A DNA stretch of 32,765 bases. Source: Xanthomonas cissicola. Its GTDB lineage: Bacteria > Pseudomonadota > Gammaproteobacteria > Xanthomonadales > Xanthomonadaceae. Location of the stretch: assembly GCF_008801575.1 (NCBI RefSeq), contig NZ_VZPL01000051.1:1-32765 (forward strand), read 5' to 3'. Numbering within the stretch: the stretch's first letter is position 1; every line of letters starts with the position of its first letter. The notes below the pieces were generated by a model that was given only the letters and a program-made list of their open reading frames with translations, did no database searches and was not told the origin of the DNA. Below, piece by piece: positions 26,141-32,765 of the stretch. Both the position numbers and the translations under genes were made by a program.

Positions 26141-26815
26141 TCAAGACAAAATGGCGTAGTGTGTGGGGTCGGGAATGCCCGCATCGGCGAAGCCGGCCGC
26201 GCGCAGGCGGCAGGCGTCGCAGTGGCCGCAGGCGCGCCCATCCGCATCTGCGCGGTAGCAGGAGACGGTGAGGCCGAAGTCCACGCCCAGGCGCACGCCT
26301 TCACGGACGATGTCGGCCTTGCTGAGGAACTGCAGTGGTGCGTGCACGCGCAGCCCCGCGCCTTCCACACCTGCCTTGGTGGCCAGGTTGGCCAGCACCT
26401 CGAAAGCCCGCACGAACTCGGGACGGCAATCGGGGTAGCCAGAGTAGTCCACCGCATTGACGCCACAGAACAGATCGTTGGCGCCGATGACCTCGCCCCA
26501 ACCGAGCGCCAGCGACAGCATGATGGTGTTGCGCGCGGGCACATACGTAACGGGGATACCGTCGCCGCCAGCGTCGGGGACCTCCATGTCGTCGGTCAAT
26601 GCCGAGCCGCCGATGCTGCGCAGGTCCACGTCGACCACCTTGTGCGCAATGGCGCCCTGCGCGGCAGCAACGCGCGCTGCAGCGTCCAGTTCCGACGTAT
26701 GGCGTTGGCCATAACGAACGCTCAGCGCGTAGACGGCAAAGCCCTGCTCCTGCGCGAGCGCGATGACGGCGGCGGAATCCATGCCACCGGACAATAGAAC
26801 AACGGCTTTTTTCAT
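26141..26815 (-). CDS. queC: 7-cyano-7-deazaguanine synthase QueC
   Basis: A 224-residue ATP-dependent enzyme making preQ0 from carboxy-deazaguanine and ammonia, the step after QueE. The PP-loop SGGMDS is at residues 9-14. [32 protein letters not shown] and [18 protein letters not shown] are family blocks. The zinc site is C186, C196, C199 and C202. Length matches the family. It is convergent with queE across the tRNA-Lys gene and divergent from the sensor kinase gene. Confidence 0.97.
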   Translation of the reverse strand: MKKAVVLLSGGMDSAAVIALAQEQGFAVYALSVRYGQRHTSELDAAARVAAAQGAIAHKVVDVDLRSIGGSALTDDMEVPDAGGDGIPVTYVPARNTIMLSLALGWGEVIGANDLFCGVNAVDYSGYPDCRPEFVRAFEVLANLATKAGVEGAGLRVHAPLQFLSKADIVREGVRLGVDFGLTVSCYRADADGRACGHCDACRLRAAGFADAGIPDPTHYAILS

Positions 26816-27092
26816 GGCGAATCGGCGATCACTGCGGAATAAGCCCGAAGGCTATCAGGGACGATGGTGCAGGGCGACCAGGAGTCGGTCATCGATCCAG
26901 GTTTGGCTGCCGCGGGTTGGCCGGCACAGGCAGGAAACAGTGGAATGCGCTTGCGGTATTGGCCGATCGCAAGTGGTTTCTCCCGGCGGCGGCGGCGCGC
27001 GTCTTCTTGAGCTGATCCGACGTCAAATACGCGTGATCAGGCGTTCACGTAAGTCCATTTATCGTTCGCTTCAATTTTAGGACCATGACGCA

Positions 27093-28100
27093 ATGGCCGA
27101 GCATCAGGAAGACGCAGCGAAATCGCGCATTTACGAGGCCCTGCTACAGGCAACACCGGATCTTTTGTATGTGTTCGATATCCAGCATCGCTTCGTCTAC
27201 GCCAATCAGGCGTTGTTGACGATGTGGGGAATGCGCTGGGAAGACGCCTGCGGCAAAACCTGCCTGGAACTGGGCTACGAGCCCTGGCATGCGGCCATGC
27301 ACGATGAAGAGATCGAACAGGTGATCGCAACAGGCCAGCCGGTGCGCGGCGAGGTGCCATTCCCGCATACGACCAAGGGCCTGCGCATCTACGACTACAT
27401 TTTTACCCCCGTGTTCGGACCCGACGGCAAGGTCGAGGCGATCGCCGGCGCCACGCGCGACATCACCGAACACAAGCAGCATGAGCAGCATCTGCAGCTG
27501 TTGATCAACGAGCTCAACCACCGGGTCAAGAATTCGTTGGTGATGGTGCAATCGCTGGCGCGCCAATCGTTCACCAATGCCGGCAGCCTGGGCGACGCAC
27601 AGGAAAAGCTTGATGCGCGCTTACTGGCGCTGTCGCGGGCACACGACACGCTGACGCGCGAAAATTGGGTCAGCGCCGACATCCTGGAACTGACCCGCGA
27701 CGCTGCCGCGCTCTATGAGTCGCACGACGGCCAGCGGTTCACGTTGCAGGGTGATTCTTGTCGCCTTGATCCGCGGCGCGCATTGGCGCTGTCGATGGCG
27801 CTGCATGAGCTGTGTACCAACGCGCTCAAGCACGGCGCATTATCCTTGCCAGCTGGGAATGTACTGGTTTCGTGGGAGCGCAGCACACGCGGCGAGCAGG
27901 AACTGCTTGAATTGATCTGGCGGGAAGCCGGGGGGCCGCCGGTGCAGCCACCCACGCGCAAGGGGTTCGGCACGCGTCTTCTGGAGCGTGGCTTGAAGCA
28001 CGACCTCAAGGGCGAAGTTGAGCTGTCCTTCGATCCGGCTGGCGTGTGTTTCCGTGTGTCCATCCCGTTGCCGCGCGAGCATATCGAGTCACGGCCATGA
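27093..28100 (+). CDS. soluble PAS-HWE sensor histidine kinase
   Basis: A 335-residue kinase with no membrane segment. A PAS domain spans about 12-128 (TPDLLYVFDIQHRFVYANQALL, ending GATRDITEHK). It lacks the LOV cysteine motif, so it is not an obvious blue-light sensor. The dimerisation/phosphotransfer segment has H143 in ELNHRVKNSL. The ATP domain shows MALHELCTNALKHGAL (H238-E239, N243), the W276-R-E278 triplet that names the HWE family, and GFGTRL (291-296). The signal is unknown. TTAGGA (27078-27083) is the ribosome site. The stop overlaps the start of the response regulator gene (ATGA), so they form a pair. Confidence 0.9.
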   Translation: MAEHQEDAAKSRIYEALLQATPDLLYVFDIQHRFVYANQALLTMWGMRWEDACGKTCLELGYEPWHAAMHDEEIEQVIATGQPVRGEVPFPHTTKGLRIYDYIFTPVFGPDGKVEAIAGATRDITEHKQHEQHLQLLINELNHRVKNSLVMVQSLARQSFTNAGSLGDAQEKLDARLLALSRAHDTLTRENWVSADILELTRDAAALYESHDGQRFTLQGDSCRLDPRRALALSMALHELCTNALKHGALSLPAGNVLVSWERSTRGEQELLELIWREAGGPPVQPPTRKGFGTRLLERGLKHDLKGEVELSFDPAGVCFRVSIPLPREHIESRP

Positions 28101-28456
28101 CCATGCGCGTGCTCCTGGTCGAAGACGAATCGTTGGTGGCGATGCTCCTGGAGGATTGCCTGGCAGAACTGGGTTACGAGGTGGCGGCAACCGTGGCCGA
28201 CGTGGACGCCGCGCTGCAAGCGGTGCAGGCAGGCAACCTCGACCTGGCACTGCTGGACATCAATCTTGGCGGCACCTTGTCGTTTCCGATTGCAGAAGAA
28301 CTGGACGCGCGCGGTGTTCCGTATATCTTCGTGACCGGCTATGCCCAGGGCGGGATTCCCGAAAGGTACCGGCACCGGCACGGCCTGCAGAAACCCTTCC
28401 ATTTTCGTGATCTGAAGCATGCGCTATCGCTTTTGCAGCACCGCAGCGCCGAGTGA
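28097..28456 (+). CDS. single-domain response regulator
   Basis: A 119-residue receiver domain with no output domain. The acidic pocket is D10-E11, the phospho-acceptor is D54 (LLDINLGG), and T80 and K99 complete the active site. It starts inside the kinase stop codon (ATGA), so translation is coupled and the kinase is the expected phosphodonor. Stand-alone receivers next to HWE kinases often act as phosphate shuttles or sinks or feed another kinase; the target is not visible here. The in-frame upstream ATG (28046) lies inside the kinase gene and is not the likely start. Confidence 0.9.
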   Translation: MTMRVLLVEDESLVAMLLEDCLAELGYEVAATVADVDAALQAVQAGNLDLALLDINLGGTLSFPIAEELDARGVPYIFVTGYAQGGIPERYRHRHGLQKPFHFRDLKHALSLLQHRSAE

Positions 28457-28515
28457 TCCAGCGCGGGTTTACTGCAGTTGAACGACATTAGTTGCGGGCG
28501 AGGAGTTCGATATCG

Positions 28516-28554
28516 CCGACCGCCACAGTGCCAGGGCGCGCATGGCACGGTCGG
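28516..28554. terminator. hairpin between convergent genes
   Basis: CCGACC/GGTCGG forms the outer stem and GTGCCA/TGGCAC the inner stem, with a 6-base bulge on one side and a 9-base loop. It sits between the convergent response-regulator and LysR genes and could serve both strands, though T-runs are lacking. Confidence 0.5.
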
Positions 28555-28729
28555 CATTCAATCGGCGCGGATAATGCCTTGAATCACCGCTTGGGCGTGC
28601 CTGCCCACTGGTTACCTGGCTAGCGTGGCAGGTGCAGCCAACGCGGCGATTAGGGCCGGTAAACTCGGAGCGCCGCAGATGCATGGCAGTCCGGCGATTG
28701 GCCGGCGGTGAGATCGGTGGGCGTGGCGT

Positions 28730-29632
28730 CTATCTGCTGCCACGCAAGCTGGTGGCAGCCGCCTTGCGCAGTGCCTGGCTGAGTTGCTGCAAGGCGTTCG
28801 AGCGCACAGCGGTGTATTGCCAGTACAGCGGAACATCGAGCCAGCGGGTGGGGTCGATGATGACGACCTGCCTGTTGCGCACCGCAGGCAGCACCATCGC
28901 TTCGGGCGCCAGGCACCAGCCCAGCTCGCGTGCAGCGGCTTCGACAAAGCCGGTGGAGGTGGGCAGGTAATGCGTGGGCGGGGTCAGCCGGGCACGCGTG
29001 ATCCGCCTGACGAAACGCGCCTGCAAGGTGTCTTTGCGATTGAACACCAGCATCGGCGCCTTCCCCAGCGCGTCGGCGGTAAAGCCGTCCTGGAAATGTG
29101 CGGCGACGAACGCTGCCGATGCGATCGCGTGGTAGCGCATCACGCCCAACGCCTGGACATTGCAACCCTGCAGTGGCGCGCGCTCTGAGGTGACCGCGCC
29201 CAGCACGCTGCCAGCGCGCAGCAATTCCAGGGTGTGGTCCTGGTCGTCCATCTGTACATCGAACAAAAAGCCGTGCGCCCGGTGCAGCGAAGACAGCGCC
29301 TGCAGGAACCAGGTCTGTAACGAGTCGTCATTGACCGCGATGGCGAGGGTGCGTGGATGACCGGCGATGCCATCGCCAGGCAGGAGGTCGGCGACCGCTT
29401 CGGCCTCGAGGACCTGCATGGGTTTGAGCCGGCGCAGCAGCCGTTCGCCGGCCGGCGTGGGCCGGCAGGGCGCCGTGCGCATGACCAGTACCTGCCCGAG
29501 TCGGTCTTCGAGCGCCTTGATGCGTTGCGAGATTGCCGAGGGCGTCAGTGCAAGACGCTGCGCGGCCGCGTCGAAGCTGCCCTCATCCAGAACGGCTGCG
29601 AAGGCGGCCAATTGCGGGTGCAGAAGATCCAT
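28730..29632 (-). CDS. argP: LysR-family regulator, ArgP/LysG type
   Basis: A 300-residue LysR-type regulator. The N-terminal winged helix-turn-helix is LAAFAAVLDEGSFDAAAQRLALTPSAISQRIKALEDRLG; the last part resembles ArgP/IciA and LysG. The C-terminal effector domain contains LAIAVNDDSLQTWFLQAL and GWCLAPE, as in that subgroup, which senses lysine or arginine. It is divergent from a LysE/ArgO exporter gene, the standard arrangement in which the regulator turns on the exporter. Start taken at ATG 29632 (MDLLHPQLA); an upstream in-frame ATG adds eleven residues and overlaps the operator. The gene symbol is by analogy. Confidence 0.85.
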   Translation of the reverse strand: MDLLHPQLAAFAAVLDEGSFDAAAQRLALTPSAISQRIKALEDRLGQVLVMRTAPCRPTPAGERLLRRLKPMQVLEAEAVADLLPGDGIAGHPRTLAIAVNDDSLQTWFLQALSSLHRAHGFLFDVQMDDQDHTLELLRAGSVLGAVTSERAPLQGCNVQALGVMRYHAIASAAFVAAHFQDGFTADALGKAPMLVFNRKDTLQARFVRRITRARLTPPTHYLPTSTGFVEAAARELGWCLAPEAMVLPAVRNRQVVIIDPTRWLDVPLYWQYTAVRSNALQQLSQALRKAAATSLRGSR

Positions 29633-29644
29633 GCTTTTGCCGAC

Positions 29645-29659
29645 ATTAGAAGTTCTAAT
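29645..29659. promoter_or_regulatory. palindromic operator candidate for the LysR regulator
   Basis: ATTAGAA-G-TTCTAAT is a perfect 7+1+7 palindrome in the 74-101 bp divergent region. It contains a T-N11-A pattern as in LysR boxes and lies 12 bp upstream of the regulator start and 47-75 bp upstream of the exporter start. It probably serves both autoregulation and exporter activation. Confidence 0.65.
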
Positions 29660-29733
29660 GAGCATACAGATTATTTAGTTTTCCTAATCCGACGCGAGGA
29701 CGCACGATGCACGCCAGCCTCGGAGACAACACC

Positions 29734-30360
29734 ATGATCGTTCAAGCAACAGTGGCCGGTTTCCTTGCCGGTGCCGGTCTCATCGTCGCAATCGGCGCGC
29801 AGAATGCGTTCGTGCTGCGGCAGGGGCTCAAGCGCCAGCACGTGGGACTGGTGGTGACGATCTGTGCACTTGGAGATATTGCGCTGATCCTGCTCGGCGT
29901 CGCTGGAATCGGCGTGTTGGCGCAGCAATGGTCGGGCCTGCTGCAGGTGTTGCGCTATGCGGGCGCCGCGTTTCTGGCGGTGTATGGATGGATGGCGGCA
30001 CGCCGTGCCTGGCGCGGAGATGGCGCAATGTCGCCAGCGGAACAGGGCGAAGATCGCTGGCAACGCGCCATGCTCACCTGCCTGGCGTTTACCTTTCTCA
30101 ACCCGCACGTCTATCTCGATACGATGCTCTTGCTCGGCAGTCTGGCGACGCATTACCCCGGCGCGTTGCGCTGGGCATTTGCACTGGGTGCGTGTGTGGC
30201 CAGCGTGAGCTGGTTCTCTGGCCTGGGCTATGGGGCCCGCCTGGTGCAGCCAGTGTTCCGGCATCCGCGTGCGTGGCGGATACTGGATGGACTGATCGCG
30301 GTCTTCATGCTGCTGCTGTGCGTGCTGTTGCTGCTCCCCGAGCACGCGGCGCTGCGCTGA
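29734..30360 (+). CDS. argO: LysE-family amino-acid exporter, ArgO-like
   Basis: A 208-residue inner-membrane protein with about six hydrophobic segments. The first ends in the family signature AIGAQNAFVLRQG, and TFLNPHVYLDTMLLLG marks the later conserved helix. LysE/ArgO proteins export lysine, arginine or canavanine-like toxic analogues when their levels rise. The divergent LysR gene is the likely regulator. I chose ATG 29734 (preceded by CGGAGA) because the protein then starts directly at the first helix as in ArgO; ATG 29707 with GAGGAC before it is an alternative adding nine residues. Confidence 0.87.
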   Translation: MIVQATVAGFLAGAGLIVAIGAQNAFVLRQGLKRQHVGLVVTICALGDIALILLGVAGIGVLAQQWSGLLQVLRYAGAAFLAVYGWMAARRAWRGDGAMSPAEQGEDRWQRAMLTCLAFTFLNPHVYLDTMLLLGSLATHYPGALRWAFALGACVASVSWFSGLGYGARLVQPVFRHPRAWRILDGLIAVFMLLLCVLLLLPEHAALR

Positions 30361-30724
30361 TCGCTCTGTCCGGAGCGTTATGCAGTCATTGCGCAGGAAC
30401 TACCGACATATCGGAGCCGGACATCCTGCTGTTCCAATCGTGATCTATTGCAGTCCATCCGCCAGGCCAGGGCCATCGGATCGCCGCCGGTGCAGGGATT
30501 GCTCAACAATTCGATATGTTTGGCAGTTTCTTTGACAGCGAACAGGCGGCGTTGGGGTAGATGGTGTCCCTGGAATGTGGCTGCGCCGTTGCAACAGCCA
30601 AGCGCGCCTCTCAGGGCGCGCTTGGGACGACGTGAGCGGCTTGTTGCGATTGCCGCCGGTAAGCGCTTCGGTCCGCTCACGCCAGCTGCGCCTTTGGAGG
30701 GCAGCCAGCGGGCCACGCCACTGC
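30361..30724. other. 364-bp gene-free region between exporter and chemoreceptor
   Basis: Lies between the convergent argO-like and chemoreceptor genes. No frame has a ribosome site or recognisable motif. Its one clear structure is the hairpin at 30598-30625. Confidence 0.5.
30598..30625. terminator. perfect 11-bp hairpin
   Basis: CCAAGCGCGCC pairs with GGCGCGCTTGG across TCTCAG. It is about 100 bp downstream of the chemoreceptor stop and 240 bp past the exporter. A T-run is missing on both sides. Confidence 0.6.
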
Positions 30725-32545
30725 TCAGGCGTGGCGAACCTTGCTCAACAGATGCGCGACCGGTGCGGTGGCGCGCGTGTCTGCCCGGCGTACCTGCCGT
30801 GCATCGATCTTGAAGATGGCGACCGCGTCGGTGAGCTGCACGGCTTGTTCTTCCATGGAGCGGGCGGCGGCAGTGGCTTCTTCCACCAGCGCCGCATTCT
30901 GTTGCGTGGTTTCGTCCATGTGCGTGATGGTTTGATTGACCTGTTCGATGCCGGCAGATTGCTCCTGCGAGGCCGCCGAAATTTCGCCCATGATATCGGT
31001 GACGCGCTGGACGCTGGCCACGACCTCGCCCATGGTCTTGCCGGCGCTGTGCACCAGTGCCGAGCCTTCGGCCACGCGTTGAACGGAATCGTCGATCAGG
31101 TCCTTGATCTCTTTCGCTGCGCCGGAGGAACGCTGCGCCAGCGTGCGTACTTCCGAGGCGACAACCGCAAAGCCACGACCTTGTTCGCCTGCACGGGCAG
31201 CTTCCACCGCGGCGTTCAGCGCTAGGATGTTGGTCTGGAAGGCAATGCCGCCGATGACGGAGATGATGTCGGCGATCTTCTTGGACGAGGCTTCGATACC
31301 GCTCATCGTGTCTACGACCTTACCAACCACATCGCCACCTTCCGAGGCCACGCGTGCGGCGCCGATCGCCAGTTGATTGGCCTGGCGCGCACTCTCGGCA
31401 TTCTGCTTGACGGTGGAGGTCAGCTCTTCCATCGAGGCGGCGGTCTCTTCCAGGTTGGCCGCCTGCTGCTCGGTCCGCTGCGACAGATCCTGATTGCCCG
31501 CGGCGATCTCGGTGGCAGCCGCGTTGATCGACACTGCCGACTGCTGGATGTTGCCGACGATCTGTGCCAGCTGGCTCGCTGTCGCATTGGCGTCATCGCG
31601 CATCTGTGCGAACACGCCGCGGAAGTCGCCGCTCATGCGTGCGGTGAGGTCGCCGGCTGCGATCGACTGCAGCAGTGCCGACAGCGATTGCAGATTGCCG
31701 TCCGCGGTGGACATCAACTGGTTCAGGCTCTCCACCATGACGCGGAAGTCGAACTGGAAGCGCTCGACATCGCCGCGGGCACTGAAGTCGCCATTGGCGG
31801 CGGCCTGTGCAAGGTGCTTGATCTGGTGATTCATCGCCGACAGGTTGAGCTTGACCTGCGACATGGTGTTGCTGAAGGCGGCCTTTTCGCCCGGCAAGGG
31901 CTGCATGTCTTCGGAGAGTTCGCCGATGGCATAGCGCCCCATGATGCGCGCCAGATCGTTTTGCACGGCCACGTGCGAGGCCACCAACGCATTGGTGTCG
32001 TTGGCCATGCGGCCGTAGTCGCCCGGGAAGACGGTTGCGTCGATGCGGAAGCTGATCTGGCCGTTGTCATGATGCTTGGCCATGTCGGTCTGCGCCGCGA
32101 TGAGGTTGCGCAGCTGCAGTTGCATCTTGTCCATGGCCTGCAACAGGCGACCTGTTTCATCCGTTGCAGTGGTGTGCACATCGTTGCGCAGATCGCCTGC
32201 GGCAATGGCTTCGGCAGTGCGCGTGGCCTGGCTCAACGGCCTGGTCAGGCTGCGCGTAATCAACCATGTGAGCAACGCACTGATCGCCAGCGCAGCAATG
32301 CCGCCGCTGGCCAGGATGATCTTGCCGTTATGCATCGATGCAACGGCTGCCGCGTAAGCATCTTTGCTGAGGCGGCGTTCTAAGGCAGCATTTGCAGCAA
32401 TCGCGGCTTGTTGCTCGTCCATCGCCGCAGCGGCAGCACCTTGCAACAAGGCTTGCGCTTGCTGATTCTGGTCGCGTATGCCGTAGTCGAGGATCTGGTT
32501 GTTGAACTTGACCGAGACGTCGCGCTTTTCCTGCACCAGCGTTAG
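30725..32545 (-). pseudogene. methyl-accepting chemotaxis protein, 5' end removed by IS insertion
   Basis: About 606 codons of a chemoreceptor remain. What is left of the periplasmic four-helix sensor starts at [11 protein letters not shown], followed by one membrane helix ([21 protein letters not shown]), a HAMP domain ([23 protein letters not shown]), further HAMP-like segments, and the signalling hairpin whose tip region is [27 protein letters not shown] (IIS...[18 protein letters not shown] visible). The first membrane helix and the start codon are missing because the reading frame runs into an IS end at 32546. An ATG inside the IS (32629) keeps the frame, giving a 634-residue fused frame that lacks the first helix, so normal topology is lost. 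No CheR-tethering pentapeptide is seen at the C-terminus. Confidence 0.85.
32542..32545. other. probable target-site duplication TTAG
   Basis: TTAG lies exactly at the chemoreceptor-IS junction and matches the YTAR target of IS5-group elements. The partner copy would be beyond the window. Confidence 0.55.
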
Positions 32546-32765
32546 GGAAGGTCTGAATAACGAGGCCTGAGAGTGCGGGATGTCGCGTCGTTCCGAAGAG
32601 TGGCGTTTGAATCTTTGGAATTTCGCCATTTCTGGCGCTTTCCGTGGGAATTTCCTGGTTTACAGGCGCACGCTCCCCATAGCCGGCAGCAACTGCTTTC
32701 GCTTCATCCACAGATTGGAGAGCGCAAACAAGGTCAGCACGTGTGCGGTGTTTTTGGCCAGGCCG
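32546..32765 (-). mobile_element. end of a second IS5-family element
   Basis: From 32546 the sequence starts with a likely terminal repeat (GGAAGGTCTGAATAACGAGG) and then holds the 3' end of a transposase gene on the minus strand. Sequence and transposase differ from the element at 1-261, so two different IS5-type elements flank the window. The other end is outside. Confidence 0.75.
32660..32765 (-). CDS. IS5-family transposase, C-terminal fragment
   Basis: Thirty-four residues before the stop at 32660 read GLAKNTAHVLTLFALSNLWM then a basic tail ending GSVRL. The GLxKNxAxxxxLFALxNLWMxRxxLL pattern is the typical C-terminus of IS1478/IS5-type transposases found in xanthomonads. The start is outside the window. 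The gene points toward the truncated chemoreceptor, so read-through transcription into it is possible. Confidence 0.8.
   Translation of the reverse strand, partial: GLAKNTAHVLTLFALSNLWMKRKQLLPAMGSVRL

Noticed and set aside
26018..26815. tRNA-Lys as a queuosine-linked or regulatory RNA of queC
   Set aside because: It is a normal tRNA with a UUU anticodon, which is not a queuosine target; proximity to queE and queC is probably incidental.
1..32765. The whole window as a composite transposon or genomic island bounded by two IS5-type ends
   Set aside because: The two IS ends differ from each other, and the interior is conserved core genome in a typical Xanthomonas order.

Overview
The window is a GC-rich chromosomal segment that reads as Xanthomonas or a very close Lysobacteraceae relative. 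The gene order (yebC, ruvC, ruvA, kup, ruvB, ybgC, tolQRAB, pal, cpoB, queE, tRNA-Lys, queC), the Tat-exported class A beta-lactamase, the secreted phospholipase C, the TonB-dependent receptor, and short intergenic arrays of ATTCCCC/GATTCCC-type heptamers all point that way. Several insertion-sequence ends and a decayed gene suggest an IS-rich lineage such as X. oryzae, but I cannot fix the species from sequence alone.

Layout. Positions 1-261 are the 3' end of an IS5-family element. Next come a class A beta-lactamase (353-1246), a decayed esterase remnant (about 1424-1665), and a minus-strand pair of secreted non-hemolytic-type phospholipase C (1970-4120) downstream of a TonB-dependent receptor (4349-6760). 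After an odd intergenic region with a 12-C tract lie an MFS transporter, an FmdB-like zinc-ribbon protein, a periplasmic protein with three DUF3011 repeats, and aspS. From about 12.3 to 19.2 kb the strand is entirely +: a GNAT acetyltransferase, an alpha/beta hydrolase, yebC, ruvC, ruvA, kup, a small unknown ORF and ruvB. From 19.3 to 25.1 kb is the complete Tol-Pal cell-envelope operon (ybgC-tolQ-tolR-tolA-tolB-pal-cpoB). It is followed by queE, tRNA-Lys(UUU) and queC, then a cytosolic HWE-type sensor kinase with a single-domain response regulator, and a divergent LysR/LysE amino-acid exporter pair. The window ends in a chemoreceptor gene whose 5' end is cut off by a second IS5-family element.

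How the genes work together. RuvABC process Holliday junctions. Tol-Pal energises outer-membrane constriction. QueC and QueE make the 7-deazaguanine precursor used for queuosine. The receptor/phospholipase pair plausibly couples extracellular phospholipid breakdown to uptake of a product. The LysR/LysE pair is a probable ArgP/ArgO-like basic amino-acid export switch.

I did not find a convincing new multi-gene system; most of the window is conserved core genome. The least explained signals are non-coding: heptamer arrays forming long imperfect hairpins around ruvC and making up the 5' codons of ybgC, a start-site hairpin on ruvA, a structured tolQ-tolR spacer, and a 12-C tract next to duplicated GC-rich blocks. 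All protein assignments come from reading motifs by eye; no database search was run.
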